This document shows positions 9,820-20,900 of a stretch of DNA of 64,000 nucleotides, one piece after another. The notes under the pieces are model-generated. The model did not search any database and was not told the origin of the DNA. It was given only the letters and a program-made list of their open reading frames with translations. Origin of the DNA: an uncultured Bacteroidales bacterium (GTDB lineage Bacteria > Bacteroidota > Bacteroidia > Bacteroidales > Bacteroidaceae); the NCBI GenBank assembly GCA_902802265.1, contig CADCLN010000001.1, positions 140,864 through 204,863 on the forward strand, read 5' to 3'. The position numbers and the translations under genes were made by a program. Within the stretch, counting starts at the first letter, position 1; each line of letters starts with the position of its first letter.

Positions 9820-11412
9820 TTAAAACTCCGATGTGAAATGGAATTTGATATGTTTGAAATCTTGCTGTGCCATTTGCAGAACATAGTTGGAGTCGGCAAG
9901 GAACACGTCGCGTCCCTCGCGGTCTTTCGCCATGTATTGATACTTACGCTTCTTGAAAGCATCCAACTCTGCGTCGTCGTCGCTCTCTACCCAGCAAGCC
10001 TTGTAGAGCGAGATAGGTTCCCACTTGCACTTGGCGTTATATTCGTTTTCAAGTCTGTACTGAATCACTTCAAATTGCAGCTGACCGACCGTACCGATAA
10101 TCTTTCGCCCATTGAACTGATTGATGAACAACTGAGCAACACCTTCGTCCATCAGCTGATTGATGCCTTTTTCCAATTGCTTCGTCTTCATGGGGTCGGC
10201 ATTTTCTATGTATTTGAACATTTCAGGAGAGAAGGATGGCAAACCTTTGAAATGCAGCTGTTCGCCTTCGGTCAGTGTGTCGCCGATTTTAAAGATGCCA
10301 TTGTCGGGCAGACCTACGATGTCGCCTGGCCAAGCTTCGTCAATCGTTGACTTGCGCTGTGCCATGAACTGTGTCGGACTGCTGAAACGCACGGTTTTCC
10401 CAGCCCGCACATGCAGATAGGGAGCATTACGCACAAATTTACCAGAACAAACCTTGCAGAAAGCCGTACAACTTCTGTGATTAGGGTCGATGTTTGCTGT
10501 GATTTTAAAGACAAAGCCCGTAAACTTAGGTTCTTCAGGCTGCACCAATCGTTCTTCCGCCGTGGTCGGACGTGGCTGGGGAGCAATCTCCACAAAACAG
10601 TCGAGCAATTCCTGCACACCAAAATTGTTCAGAGCTGAACCAAAGAACACAGGTGCCACTTCTGCATCCAGATAAGTCTGGACATCAAAAGGATCGTACA
10701 CTCCGTCTATCATCTCCAAGTCTTCACGCAACTTGCCCGCATCCATGTCACCCACCATTTCGTCGAGCTGAGTGGAGTGAATATCCACATTCACCTTCTC
10801 TGTCACCACTTGCTTGTTAGGCGTAAACAAGTTCAGATTGTTTTCGTAGATATTATAAACGCCCTTGAAGCGTGCACCCTGATTGATGGGCCAGCTCAAC
10901 GGGCGTACATGAATTTGCAACTCACTTTCCACTTCATCCAGCAAATCGAATGGGTCCCTACCCTCACGGTCCATCTTATTGATAAACACAATGACGGGCG
11001 TTTTTCTCATGCGGCACACCGTCATCAGTTTGCGGGTCTGTGCCTCTACACCCTTTGCGCCGTCAATGACAATGATGGCCGAATCGACAGCCGTCAAGGT
11101 ACGGAAGGTGTCTTCTGCAAAGTCCTGGTGACCTGGCGTATCGAGAATATTCACTTTGTAGGGTGGCTGATTGGGGTCGGCACTTTGGGGCAAATAGTCA
11201 AACTCCATCACGGAAGTGCTGACCGAAATACCACGCTGTTTCTCAATCTCCATCCAGTCCGATGTGGCTGTCTTCTTAATTTTGTTCGACTTCACCGCCC
11301 CTGCTACCTGAATCTGCCCGCCAAAAAGCAGCAACTTCTCGGTAAGCGTCGTCTTACCTGCGTCAGGGTGCGAAATAATGGCAAATGTACGTCTTCTTTC
11401 TATTTCGTTCAT
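9820..11412 (-). CDS. prfC: Peptide chain release factor 3
   Basis: RF3 is the GTPase that removes RF1/RF2 from the ribosome after termination. At 530 residues it has the normal length. Translation-GTPase motifs are present: G1 [10 protein letters not shown] (about 14-23), the G2 region around [13 protein letters not shown]3 DTPGHQDF, and G4 NKMDRE. EF-G-like domains 2 and 3 follow. The gene has its own divergent promoter shared with the GH35 gene. Its stop codon abuts a dispersed repeat, so expression of the downstream tsaC may depend on read-through. Confidence 0.97.
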   Translation of the reverse strand: MNEIERRRTFAIISHPDAGKTTLTEKLLLFGGQIQVAGAVKSNKIKKTATSDWMEIEKQRGISVSTSVMEFDYLPQSADPNQPPYKVNILDTPGHQDFAEDTFRTLTAVDSAIIVIDGAKGVEAQTRKLMTVCRMRKTPVIVFINKMDREGRDPFDLLDEVESELQIHVRPLSWPINQGARFKGVYNIYENNLNLFTPNKQVVTEKVNVDIHSTQLDEMVGDMDAGKLREDLEMIDGVYDPFDVQTYLDAEVAPVFFGSALNNFGVQELLDCFVEIAPQPRPTTAEERLVQPEEPKFTGFVFKITANIDPNHRSCTAFCKVCSGKFVRNAPYLHVRAGKTVRFSSPTQFMAQRKSTIDEAWPGDIVGLPDNGIFKIGDTLTEGEQLHFKGLPSFSPEMFKYIENADPMKTKQLEKGINQLMDEGVAQLFINQFNGRKIIGTVGQLQFEVIQYRLENEYNAKCKWEPISLYKACWVESDDDAELDAFKKRKYQYMAKDREGRDVFLADSNYVLQMAQQDFKHIKFHFTSEF

Positions 11413-11491
11413 AAAAAAACCAACTCTCTTTCCATGTACAAACCGCTGTCATCAATGGACAATTTCACCTTGTACACGATAAAACAGAGTG

Positions 11492-11522
11492 CAAAGTTAG
11501 CAAAAAGTTTTCGTTTTAACAA
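11492..11522 (-). promoter_or_regulatory. Promoter of prfC
   Basis: On the minus strand the sequence reads TTG (11522-11520), a 20-bp spacer and TAACTTTG (11499-11492), matching the Bacteroidota -33/-7 pattern. It overlaps the upstream part of the GH35 promoter on the other strand, so the two promoters may interfere. Confidence 0.65.
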
Positions 11523-11531
11523 AAATTCTCC

Positions 11532-11539
11532 TATCTTTG
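11532..11539 (+). promoter_or_regulatory. -7 element of the GH35 gene
   Basis: TATCTTTG is a perfect TAnnTTTG element 29 bases before the GH35 start codon. The -33 region is weak (TTTTCG). Confidence 0.6.
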
Positions 11540-11568
11540 CCCCATAATTTCTATATAATCTTAGTCTT

Positions 11569-13638
11569 ATGAAGAAAATCCTTCTTTTGTTTGCACTCTT
11601 ACCACAAATCCTTTGTGCGCAAACGACTTTTAAATTTGGTACATACACCAACCCTGACGGCAGAATTTTGCAAGTAGATAGCCGAGGATTCGTCTTTGAC
11701 AACAAACCGATCATCCCTGTCATGGGTGAAATCCATTATGCGCGTGTTCCCGAACAAGACTGGCGGAGAGAAATTCGCAAAATGAAGGCGGGCGGCATCA
11801 CCGTCATTGCCACATACGTCTTCTGGATTCATCATGAATACGAAGAAGGGCATTGGGACTGGAGTGGCAACCGCAACCTGCATCGTTTTGTTGAAATCTG
11901 TGGCGAGGAAGGGATGCCCGTTGTGCTGCGTGTGGGCCCCTTTTGTCATGGCGAAGTCTATCAGGGCGGTTTCCCCACATGGATGGTGCAAAAATCCATA
12001 GACCATCCGCAGCAATACAAACTGCGTTCCACTGCTCCTGGCTTTCTGGCTGCCACCAACCGACTCTACAACAACATCTTCGCACAGGTGAACGGATTGC
12101 TATGGAAAGATGGCGGGCCCATCATCGGCATGCAGCTTGAAAACGAGTGCCGTGGTCCCTGGACATACTATGCTGCGCTGAAGGAAATGGCTCTCAAGAT
12201 AGGTTTCGACCTGCCATTCTACACACGCACGGGTTGGCCCAAGCTCAACGGGAAGGAAGTGTTTGGAGAAATCCTGCCGCTCTACGGTGACTATGCCGAC
12301 GGATTCTGGGACCGTTCCATGGCAGACATGCCTGGCGATTATCCCAAAGCCTTCATCATGAAGGACACTCGTCTTTCGGCTGTGATAGCTACAGAAAGTC
12401 TCGGCACCAACCAAAGCACAGAGATGGAACAGAGCGATTTGTCATACCCTTACTTTACATGCGAACTGGGAGGCGGCATGATGCCAGCTTACCATCGCCG
12501 CATCAACATCTCGGGCAGAGAAATGAAGCCGCTGGCCATCTGCAAACTGGGTTCTGGCAGCAACTTGCCTGGCTACTATATGTATCATGGCGGCACCAAT
12601 CCCTATAATCCTCAGCACACGATGGCCGAAACACAGGCCACGTCGGTCACCAACTACAACGACATGCCCTATATGAGTTACGACTTCCAGTGTCCGCTGG
12701 GCGAAATGGGACAACCGCTCGACGAGTCATACCATTCAGGCCGTCTGCTCCACCAAATGTTGGCAGATTGGGGTGACCAGCTTTCCCAGATGGACGTGGA
12801 CACACTCAGCGACCACTACAGCCGTCGCGGAGCGTTTGAGTTTTATAACGACTATGTTCGCATCCTCCATGAGCAAGGTCAGTCCTACTGCACCTTCCGA
12901 GGCATGAAGGCAGGAAACGCCACAATAGACTGGACAACCGTAGAACCATTCTGCCAAGCAGACGGCACACTCTACTTCATAGAAATTCCTGGAAAGAAGC
13001 CACAAATCTCTATTAACAAAAAGGTATATAAGGCAAAACTGAACAAACCCTTCAGCGCCGCAGGGCTTACCCTTTGCGTCTTGTCGAAAGACAAAGCCTA
13101 CACAGCTTTCAAAATAGATGGCCAGCTGCACTACGCCCAGCATCATGGCATCCTCTACAAAGATGGCAACACCATCGTGGAGGAATATTGGCAAACTACT
13201 CCTTGTGACATCAAGGCTACCCAAACGCAATCCGCTGCCGCTCCACGCAAAGTACAGCTTGGCAGTCAGAAAGTTGCTGCCATGCCGACCAACGCAGACT
13301 TTGAAAAAGCAGCCATCTACGCCCTTGACCTCACCTCGTTTACGTCCAACGACAACGCTGATCAGTTCCTCAAAATCAACTACAAAGGCGATGTTGCCCG
13401 TGTCTATGCCAACGGTAAACTCGTTGAAGACAATTTTTGGAATGGGAAACCCATGCTTGTCCGTCTCGCAGACCTAATCGGGAAAAAAGTTGAGCTGTGC
13501 ATCCTTCCGCTTGCCAAGGATTACCCCATCTATTTCCAAGCCCCACAACGGGCTGAGATAGAAAAAGCGCCCAACGGCATCCTGCTCTCACTCGACAGCA
13601 TCGAACTGCTGACCCGCCACACCCTTCGGGTGCACTGA
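11569..13638 (+). CDS. Secreted glycoside hydrolase family 35 (beta-galactosidase-like)
   Basis: This predicted exported enzyme (689 residues) should remove terminal galactose or a related sugar from plant polysaccharide side chains. A signal peptide covers about residues 1-18 (hydrophobic ILLLFALLPQILCAQ). The (beta/alpha)8 barrel carries VMGEIHYARVP and the acid/base segment GPIIGMQLENECRG (about 184-197). A TCELGGGM segment (about 300) is where the nucleophile is expected. Jelly-roll-like domains follow. The nucleophile region departs from well-studied GH35 enzymes, so substrate specificity is open. It is transcribed alone and converges on xylA. Confidence 0.82.
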   Translation: MKKILLLFALLPQILCAQTTFKFGTYTNPDGRILQVDSRGFVFDNKPIIPVMGEIHYARVPEQDWRREIRKMKAGGITVIATYVFWIHHEYEEGHWDWSGNRNLHRFVEICGEEGMPVVLRVGPFCHGEVYQGGFPTWMVQKSIDHPQQYKLRSTAPGFLAATNRLYNNIFAQVNGLLWKDGGPIIGMQLENECRGPWTYYAALKEMALKIGFDLPFYTRTGWPKLNGKEVFGEILPLYGDYADGFWDRSMADMPGDYPKAFIMKDTRLSAVIATESLGTNQSTEMEQSDLSYPYFTCELGGGMMPAYHRRINISGREMKPLAICKLGSGSNLPGYYMYHGGTNPYNPQHTMAETQATSVTNYNDMPYMSYDFQCPLGEMGQPLDESYHSGRLLHQMLADWGDQLSQMDVDTLSDHYSRRGAFEFYNDYVRILHEQGQSYCTFRGMKAGNATIDWTTVEPFCQADGTLYFIEIPGKKPQISINKKVYKAKLNKPFSAAGLTLCVLSKDKAYTAFKIDGQLHYAQHHGILYKDGNTIVEEYWQTTPCDIKATQTQSAAAPRKVQLGSQKVAAMPTNADFEKAAIYALDLTSFTSNDNADQFLKINYKGDVARVYANGKLVEDNFWNGKPMLVRLADLIGKKVELCILPLAKDYPIYFQAPQRAEIEKAPNGILLSLDSIELLTRHTLRVH

Positions 13639-13640
13639 GA

Positions 13641-13699
13641 GCACAAAGAAGACAGAGGGCACAGAGATTTTTTCTCCATGCCCTCTGTCTTCTCTGTGC
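13641..13699. terminator. Long hairpin between GH35 and xylA
   Basis: Arms of 21 bp (13641-13661 and 13679-13699, one mismatch) enclose a 17-base loop containing a T6 run. The two genes converge here, so it can terminate both. The sequence is rich in CACAGAG-type words, suggesting it derives from a dispersed repeat. Confidence 0.7.
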
Positions 13700-13717
13700 C
13701 TTCTGTGCACGTCAGCA

Positions 13718-15031
13718 TTAAGCATACATGGCAACGATTGCCTCGTACAGTTCCTGCTTGCCAGAAGTCTGCTTAGGCTCACCGTTCTTCTTGCCATACT
13801 CGTAAACCTGTTCCAGGGTGAGCTTGCCGTCTTCGAAGTCCTTACCCATGCCGCTGTCGAAGCTTGCATAACGCTGAGCCTTCATCTGCTTGTATGGGCT
13901 TTCTTCCAGCAACTTAGCTGCACATTCCAGAGCACGAGCCATTGCGTCCATACCAGCGATGTGAGCAATGAAGATGTCCTCCAGGTCTGTAGAGTTACGA
14001 CGAGTCTTAGCGTCGAAGTTCGTACCGCCATGACCCAGACCACCGCCACGGAGGATTTCCATCCAAGCCTGTGTCAGTTCGTAGTTGTCAATGGGGAATT
14101 GGTCTGTATCCCAACCGTTCTGGTAGTCACCACGGTTAGCATCGATAGAACCCAACATGCCATTATCAACAGCAACAGCAAGTTCGTGCTCGAAGGTATG
14201 ACCAGCCAATGTTGCGTGGTTTACTTCGATGTTCACCTTGAAATCCTTGTCCAGACCATGAGCCTTCAGAAAGCCGACAACAGTTTCTGTGTCAACATCA
14301 TACTGATGCTTGCTGGGTTCCATTGGCTTGGGCTCGATGAGGAATGTGCCCTTGAAGCCCTTGCTGCGAGCATAGTCACGTGCCATGCCCAGCATAGTAG
14401 CCATGTGTTCCTTTTCGCGCTTCTGGTCTGTGTTGAGCAAGCTCATGTAGCCTTCACGACCACCCCAAAATACATAATTCTCAGCACCCAGCTTGATACC
14501 AGCGTCGATAGCGTTCTTAATCTGAACGATAGCGCGAGCTACAACGTCGAAGTCTGGATTCGTAGAAGCACCGTTCATATAACGAGCATTGCCAAATACG
14601 TTGGCAGTTGACCACAACAGCTTGATGCCTGTCTCCTGCTGCTTCTGCTGCAGATAGTCTGTGATGGCCTTCAGGTTGCTTTCATACTCTGCAATAGAGC
14701 TACCTTCGCTAACCAAGTCAACATCGTGGAAGCAATAGTAAGGAATGCCCAGCTTCTGCATGATTTCAAAACCAGCATCAGCCTTCTGCTTAGCAATAGT
14801 CACAGCGTCAGCACCTTCGTTCCATGGGAACTTCTTTGTACCGCCACCAAACTGGTCGCCGCCTTCTGCACAAAGTGTGTGCCACCAAGCCATTGCAAAG
14901 CGCAGCCAGTCCTTCATGGGCTTACCCATGATTACCTTTTCTGCATCATAATAGTGGAAAGCCATAGGATTCTTGCTTTCCTTGCCTTCAAACTTAATTT
15001 TACCAATCTCTGGAAAATACTCTTTTGCCAT
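13718..15031 (-). CDS. xylA: Xylose isomerase
   Basis: XylA interconverts D-xylose and D-xylulose in the cytoplasm. The 437-residue sequence is of the long (class II) type. Visible active-site signatures are [10 protein letters not shown] (His and Asp for ring opening), the metal-binding stretch [16 protein letters not shown], and [10 protein letters not shown] and GSIDANRGD for the second metal site. xylB lies upstream on the same strand with a 115-base gap that holds a composite repeat. The product of XylA feeds XylB. Confidence 0.98.
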   Translation of the reverse strand: MAKEYFPEIGKIKFEGKESKNPMAFHYYDAEKVIMGKPMKDWLRFAMAWWHTLCAEGGDQFGGGTKKFPWNEGADAVTIAKQKADAGFEIMQKLGIPYYCFHDVDLVSEGSSIAEYESNLKAITDYLQQKQQETGIKLLWSTANVFGNARYMNGASTNPDFDVVARAIVQIKNAIDAGIKLGAENYVFWGGREGYMSLLNTDQKREKEHMATMLGMARDYARSKGFKGTFLIEPKPMEPSKHQYDVDTETVVGFLKAHGLDKDFKVNIEVNHATLAGHTFEHELAVAVDNGMLGSIDANRGDYQNGWDTDQFPIDNYELTQAWMEILRGGGLGHGGTNFDAKTRRNSTDLEDIFIAHIAGMDAMARALECAAKLLEESPYKQMKAQRYASFDSGMGKDFEDGKLTLEQVYEYGKKNGEPKQTSGKQELYEAIVAMYA

Positions 15032-15092
15032 AAATTTTTAATTTTAAAAGGTTTATAATTAAAGTTTCGTAAAATCTCCTTCAACTTGTCCA

Positions 15093-15133
15093 CCCCCTAG
15101 AGGGGGAGCTAGAGAGGGTCTTATAGGGGGTCT
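15093..15133 (-). repeat. Composite intergenic repeat, copy 2 (xylB/xylA), palindrome part only
   Basis: The CCCCCTAGAGGGGG palindrome plus a GAGAGGGTCTTA tail matches the copies at 9788, 41332 and 50502. It starts shortly after the xylB stop in the same orientation relative to transcription, but lacks the heptamer tract. Confidence 0.75.
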
Positions 15134-15146
15134 GTCTGGTCTTTCT

Positions 15147-16625
15147 CTACTTTCCTTCCAGCACATTTACCCAACGCTTATATGCTTCTATATAAGCACA
15201 GTTGTCTGCTACAGGCTCTTCTGTCACAATGTGCTTCAGCGTCTTAAATGCATCATCGCTATCCTTATAGATGCCTGCACCAATACCAGCACCGTATGCT
15301 GCACCCACAGAACCATCCGTTTCGTACAACTCGATGCTTGCACCAGTCACAGCTGCCAATGTTCTGCGGAACATCGGATTCAAGAACATATTGGCATGAC
15401 CTGCCTTGATGGTCTTGATTTCGATGCCCATGCCCTTCATGATTTCCATGCCGTAAGCAAACGAGAACGCAATGCCTTCCTGAGCAGCACGCAGCAGATG
15501 GGCCTTCTTGTGAATGTTAAAGTTAATGCCGTGGATGGAGCAACCCACTTCTTTGTTCTGCAACAGACGTTCTGCACCATTGCCAAACGGAATAATCGTC
15601 AGCCCTTCACTACCCACAGGCACCTCATCCGCCAGCACATTCATCTCCGAATAGCTTATTCCTTCGGGAGCCACGGTGCGCTTCATCCAGGCATTCAGAA
15701 TGCCCGTACCATTGATACACAGCAACACACCCAGGCGCGTGTCGGGCTGCAAGTGGTTCACATGTGCAAAGGTGTTCACACGCGACAACTTGTCGTAGTT
15801 CACTTCGCCAAGCACACCATAAACCACACCGCTGGTGCCACCCGTAGCAGCAATCTCACCTGGTTTCATAACATTCAGCGACAAGGCGTTGTTGGGCTGG
15901 TCACCGCCACGATAACTAATGGGTGCACCTTCAGGAATACCGAGTTCATCGGCGACAGCCTTGCAAACTTTCGACTGTACAGAGAACGTAGGAACGATGT
16001 CTGCGATGATATCTTTGGGGAAACCAAAATAGTTCATCACGTCGTCCGACACATTATTAGATATATAATCCCAGAACATGCCTTCCGACAGTCCTGAAAC
16101 CGTGGTTTGCATTTCACCGCCCGACAACCGCATAGCGATGTAGTCGCCTGGCAACATAATCTTGTAAATCTTTCCGAACACCTCTGGCTCGTTCTCCTTT
16201 ACCCAAGCCAACTTAGCAGCGGTGAAGTTTCCTGGAGAATTAAGCAGGTGACTCAGACAACGCTCTCCGCCAATAGCCTCAAAAGCAGCCTGTCCGTAAG
16301 GCACAGCCCTGCCATCACACCAAATGATAGAGGGGCGCAAAGCCTTTGCCTGTTTATCCACACACACCAAGCCATGCATTTGGTAACTGATGCCAATAGC
16401 TTTCACCTTGCTCAGTCCACCAGCCTTTTCAGCAACACGCTTCGTAGCCATCTTCAGTTCGTCCCACCACATCTGGGGGTCTTGTTCTGCCCAACCAGAC
16501 TGTTTTGAAATAATGGGAGCTTCACAGTCAGGATACTGTGCACTTGCCACAGTCTGTCCTGTCTCCGCATCAACCAGCGCCGCCTTTACCGACGACGTTC
16601 CAATGTCATAACCGAGTAAATACAT
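15147..16625 (-). CDS. xylB: Xylulokinase
   Basis: XylB phosphorylates D-xylulose to xylulose 5-phosphate, the entry to the pentose phosphate pathway. The 492-residue FGGY-family kinase has the N-terminal phosphate-binding GYDIGTSSVKAALVD, the conserved GWAEQDP and ISYQMHGLV segments, and the C-terminal ATP-binding region GGTSGVVYG...GAAYGAGIGAG. It precedes xylA in a two-gene operon. A likely promoter lies just upstream (GTAATTTG-like sequence near 16663), but it is not a perfect match. Confidence 0.96.
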   Translation of the reverse strand: MYLLGYDIGTSSVKAALVDAETGQTVASAQYPDCEAPIISKQSGWAEQDPQMWWDELKMATKRVAEKAGGLSKVKAIGISYQMHGLVCVDKQAKALRPSIIWCDGRAVPYGQAAFEAIGGERCLSHLLNSPGNFTAAKLAWVKENEPEVFGKIYKIMLPGDYIAMRLSGGEMQTTVSGLSEGMFWDYISNNVSDDVMNYFGFPKDIIADIVPTFSVQSKVCKAVADELGIPEGAPISYRGGDQPNNALSLNVMKPGEIAATGGTSGVVYGVLGEVNYDKLSRVNTFAHVNHLQPDTRLGVLLCINGTGILNAWMKRTVAPEGISYSEMNVLADEVPVGSEGLTIIPFGNGAERLLQNKEVGCSIHGINFNIHKKAHLLRAAQEGIAFSFAYGMEIMKGMGIEIKTIKAGHANMFLNPMFRRTLAAVTGASIELYETDGSVGAAYGAGIGAGIYKDSDDAFKTLKHIVTEEPVADNCAYIEAYKRWVNVLEGK

Positions 16626-16849
16626 ATCTACAAAGAATTTGGTTCAACACAATTTTGCTGCAAATTACGTGCTTTTTTCTCAAATCTGTAGCAATTTTTG
16701 TTTCTAATTCTTTTCATTATGTTTCAATTTATATTTTTTCACACAATAACCCCCTTTTTGTCCCATAAAACAGCTTAGGCGGATGTAGCGTCACTCTGAA
16801 GGACGAAATCCGATGCACGAAGGAAGATAGATACATAATACACGCAGCG
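16626..16849. other. Gap upstream of xylB
   Basis: This A/T-rich leader carries the presumed xylB promoter region. No gene was recognised in it. The rest of the gap to nth (16850-17195) is described as repeat arrays and a promoter. Confidence 0.5.
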
Positions 16850-16994
16850 GGAAAGTTCTCCTACTGCCGGCGCACAGTTTTCCCACTCCAGTGGCACAGT
16901 TCTCTGACGGCAGTCGCAATGCAGTGCTACCCCAGCCGCACAGTTCTCCCACTTTGGCGGCAGAACTTTCCCACCGCGGTCAGAGAACTGTGCC
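16850..16994. repeat. 22-bp-phased tandem array, family 1
   Basis: Six full units of exactly 22 bp run in register (16850, 16872, 16894, 16916, 16938, 16960) and a partial seventh begins at 16982. The first 16 bases of a unit approximate GCACAGTTCTCCCACT, and the last 6 vary. Because 22 is not a multiple of 3, each unit is read in a different frame, so the minus-strand open frame through it (16775-17032) is not a repeat protein. Related units occur at 36386-36429. Confidence 0.8.
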
Positions 16995-17039
16995 AATGAG
17001 GTTTTACTACTATCACATGAACTCAAATACAATACTTGA

Positions 17040-17105
17040 CTGTTGAAACATCAAAACACGGCTCTTGTCGATTCATAACTGAACTCTTGGTAAATTCAGC
17101 CTCAA
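17040..17105. repeat. 22-bp-phased array, family 2, copy A
   Basis: Three adjacent 22-base units (17040, 17062, 17084) have starts CTGTTGAAACATCAAAAC, CTCTTGTCGATTCATAAC and CTCTTGGTAAATTC. They align unit by unit with arrays at 25776-25841 (minus strand), 36836-36901 and 53434-53499. Confidence 0.7.
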
Positions 17106-17145
17106 CTACCCCAACAGCGTTTTCCACAACATTTTCTCAAAACTG

Positions 17146-17176
17146 TTGGAGCATAACAAAAAAACGCTTACCTTTG
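17146..17176 (+). promoter_or_regulatory. Promoter of nth
   Basis: TTG at 17146-17148, a 20-bp spacer and TACCTTTG at 17169-17176 give a good -33/-7 promoter, ending 20 bases before the nth start codon. Confidence 0.7.
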
Positions 17177-17195
17177 CGGGCAAAATAAAAAATGC

Positions 17196-17831
17196 ATGAA
17201 AAAGCAAGAGCTATACAATCGAATTGTGGCGTATTTCAGCGAACAAATGCCCGATGTGGATACGGAACTGGAGTATGCTTCACCGTTTCAACTGTTGGTG
17301 GCTGTGATATTGAGTGCACAGTGCACCGACAAACGGGTAAACATGGTTACGCCCCCGCTGTTTCGCGACTATGCCACGGCTGCAGAGATGGCTGAAGCAA
17401 CGCCCGAAGTCATCTACGAGTATATCAAGAGTGTGAGTTATCCCAACAACAAGGCCAAGCACCTGGTGAGCATGGCACAAATGCTGCTACGCGACTTCGG
17501 AGGTGTAGTACCCGACAATCTGGACGACTTGGTCAAACTGCCTGGTGTTGGCAGGAAAACAGCCAACGTCATCCAAGCCGTTGTGTTCGGCAAATCTGCC
17601 ATGGCTGTGGATACGCACATCTTCCGTGTGAGCCATCGCCTCGGACTGGTACCCGACTCCTGCACGACACCCTACGCAGTAGAAAAGGAGTTGACCAAGC
17701 ACTTTCCACCTGATGTCATCCCACGTGCCCATCATTGGCTTCTGCTGCATGGTCGATATGTCTGTCAGGCACGCACGCCGAAATGCGGTCAATGCGGACT
17801 GGCAGAGGTTTGCAAAAGCGTGCGATTATAG
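17196..17831 (+). CDS. nth: Endonuclease III
   Basis: Nth is a base-excision repair glycosylase/AP lyase for oxidised pyrimidines. The 211-residue protein has the helix-hairpin-helix LPGVGRKTANVI with the catalytic Lys (about 119) and the catalytic Asp in AVDTHIFR (about 137). The 4Fe-4S ligands have the spacing C-x6-C-x2-C-x5-C in CQARTPKCGQCGLAEVC near the C terminus. It is transcribed alone between an intergenic repeat array and a strong terminator. Confidence 0.97.
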   Translation: MKKQELYNRIVAYFSEQMPDVDTELEYASPFQLLVAVILSAQCTDKRVNMVTPPLFRDYATAAEMAEATPEVIYEYIKSVSYPNNKAKHLVSMAQMLLRDFGGVVPDNLDDLVKLPGVGRKTANVIQAVVFGKSAMAVDTHIFRVSHRLGLVPDSCTTPYAVEKELTKHFPPDVIPRAHHWLLLHGRYVCQARTPKCGQCGLAEVCKSVRL

Positions 17832-17844
17832 CGGGCAGTTTTGC

Positions 17845-17956
17845 AACCACAGATTACACAGATTACTCTTTACACAGATTACACGAATCTCTTTTATAAA
17901 CAGTTTTTCCCAAAGCCCAGCGGGGGCTTTGGGAAAAACTGTGTAAAATCTGTGGT
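17845..17956. terminator. Nested inverted repeat and terminator between nth and the GH2 gene
   Basis: A perfect 19-bp stem (17900-17918 with 17924-17942, arm ACAGTTTTTCCCAAAGCCC, 5-base loop) lies inside an outer pair AACCACAGATTACACAG / CTGTGTAAAATCTGTGGT (17845-17861 with 17939-17956). The outer AACCACAGATT word is dispersed elsewhere (42025, 42084, 42355 inverted, 56051). The two flanking genes converge here. Confidence 0.75.
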
Positions 17957-17986
17957 CCTTATACTTCCAAAGGTTGAGTACGGCTA

Positions 17987-20900
17987 TTATCTGCCGTTTA
18001 GCCGTTGCAGAAAATCAATCTCCACGATGCGGAGTTCTCCCTTCACCTTCTCGCTGCCTGGCGTCTTGTAAAGATCGAGTTCTGTGGCAGGACCGCCTGC
18101 CAATTCTGTCACTTGTCCGAAAGCATCGTTGTCGGTGGCTGAACCAGACTGGCGGAGGGTGTATTTCTTTGCCTTGACTGGTTTGTCGGGGAAAAGAGAA
18201 ATGTAACCTAACGATTTATCGGTATTACCTTTCCAAATGAGCTGACCATCGGCATACACTTCAAGGGGATAGGAACGTTGCCGCCAACCCGTCAGTTTCA
18301 GACTGATTTCATCAATGGCTGCAGGTTCGCTCAGTTCGTAAGTAATCCATGCCGTCGAGAGTTTGCCATCGTTTTTCCATTCGGACAGTTCGTTGTCGTC
18401 CCAACTACGCTGCACATCTGCCGTATTGGATCCAGCCGTAGCCGAGAGGATGCTGACGGTATGTTTCTTCTCTGTATAGGAAGGGGTAGCAGGTGTTTCG
18501 CCACGGTCGAGCACACCCTGCAAATGATCTGAAGCGATGTAGCGCGATAATCCCGCATTGATTTGCTGGGAGTCTGCCGTGGTGTTCCATTCCAGCACAG
18601 CGTCTTTCATGTCTTTGGCACGAGCCGTCAAACGGATTTTTCCTGCTTTGGTGGTGGAGCGCACCAGTACGCGGCTGACACCAGCCTCAACAGGAAGGTC
18701 TTTCGCAAGGATGTAGTTGTCGCCATCGGGACTTTTACCGATGCCACCACGCCACTCGCCTTCGCCCTCCAGTGTCCAATGGATAAAGCGGTTGTCCAAC
18801 GGGCAACGCTGTCCGTCTTCATCTACAATCTCCACCTGCACAAGGGCAAGGTCGGCACCGTCTGCCTTCATGCCGCCATCGGGGTTCTGCATCAAGGTGA
18901 GACGGATGTGGTCGGCACGTCCAGCCGTCTGGTGACTGGCTTCCGACTCTACGGTAACGCCGTCGGCAGCATAGCTTACAGCCTTGATGGTGCCTGGCAC
19001 GTATGCCACATCCTTGAATGTGTGGAGGAAGGTGTAGGCAGGTTGTAAGCTCTTGCCGACGGATTTTCCGTCCACAAACAACTCCACGATGGGCGAAGTG
19101 GAAACGACATAGACGTCTTTCACCACGCCGTCGGGGTAGTCCCAGTGCCCGATGATGTAACTGGCTTTGTGCTGTACATCTACCCAGGAATTCCACATCA
19201 CTTGATGTGCAAAAAAGGCGTCCTTCGGAATGCGCATGGCATCCACCACTCCGCTGGTGCGGTAGTTCATTTCGCTGCGTCCGTGGGTGTTGGTATCGGA
19301 AAACACAATCTTCACACCTCCGCTGCTGACACGCCGTCCCATTCCTGGGCGTACAATATAATAATCGTGCCAACGACGAATCTGTTCGATGGTGAGCTGG
19401 TCCTGGTTCTGGTTGTAGATGTCGGCAGGCGCTTTGCGGTAGTAGGGTCCTGCTCCCTGCTTGTGATAAGGATAGGAATAGTCGTCCCAATACATGCGGT
19501 AGCCCTCGTCGCGGCAATACTCCATGGCCCACATGGGATGCTTTCCCGACTTGTTGATGTAGAGCATTTCACCACCATATTCCGCTTCGTTGATGTCAAG
19601 CATTTCGCGTGAACCTGTGGCACGTCCACCATAGGGGTCGTACTGATTGCGAATGGCAATGAGCTGCTTCATGTGGTCGCGGCTGATGCTTTCGTTGCCG
19701 CCTTCATAGAAAAGGATGCTGGGGTTGTTGCGATTGTAGATGATGGCGTCGCGCATCAGTTCGGTACGTTGCGTCCAATGCCGCCCTTCCACATCTTTTT
19801 CCGCATCGCCGGCAGGCATGGCTTGAATCAAGCCCACACGGTCGCACGACTCCACATCCTGACGGGTGGGCGTGACGTGCATCCAACGCACCAGGTTTCC
19901 ACCCGACTTGACGATGAGGTCGTTGCTGTAGTCTGACAACCAAGCAGGGATGTCGATTCCCACAGAGGGCCATTCGTTGCTGGTGCGCTGTGCATAGCCA
20001 TGCATCATGATGCAACGGTCGTTCAGCCATATCTTTCCTTCGCCGAATTGTGTTTTGCGAAAGCCTGTACGGATGGAGACTTCATCGGTGGCAGAACCGC
20101 CAGCCACCAATCTTGACTTGACGGTGTAGAGGTAGCCATAACCCCACGACCAGAAGTGAACATCCGCAAGCCGCCGCTGGGCAGCAAGTGTGGCAGTGTC
20201 GCCAGCGGCTATCAACTGCGGTTTGCCTGTAAAGCAAGCCACTTGCTTGCCTTCGTTATCAAGAACAACAGCCTGCAAGGCGACTTTTTGAGCCGATGTG
20301 GAACTGTTGATGACTTGTGTTTCTACGTGTGCCGTCACTTTCCGTCCCTTGATGTCGTAGTCTGTGCCATAAATGTAGGTACCCGTTGTGCCTAAGTTGG
20401 AGAACAGCGGCAAGGTCTGATAGACGGCACCCGTCACATGCAGATAGACATTCTTGGGCAGACCGCCCATGTTCATGTTGAAGTTCTTGTTGTTCCACTG
20501 AAAGGAGGTCGGTGCTAGCTTGTTGTTCGGCAGATTGTTCCCGTCCTTCGTTTCTGCTGCAGTTTTAGGCACCAGCAGTTCTGTGCCGTCGGGGTTCTTC
20601 TCTTTGTAAGCCCAATCGTTGTCTGTGAGCACCTCCAGCCGGTTCTGCTTCCCTATATATAAATAAGGTGTCAACTCGAAACCGAAAGCCATCACGCCGT
20701 TCTGATGCAAGCCCAGCCTGTGACCGTTCAGCCACACTTCGGCACTTTGGCGGGCACCTTCAAACTCAATGAATATGTGTTTGCCTGCCCATTCCTGCGG
20801 GGCGGTGAACACTTTTGTATAGCGACAGGTGTCGTCGGGCAATGAAGCAATGCCCACACGATAAGCATAGTCCTCATTCCAAGCATGAGGCAATGTGACT

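Noticed and set aside
16775-17032. 85-codon minus-strand frame
   Set aside because: It reads through 22-bp repeats in shifting frames and has no family-like pattern.
16850-17105. CRISPR array
   Set aside because: The period is 22 bp in total with no unique spacers, units are degenerate, and no cas genes are present.
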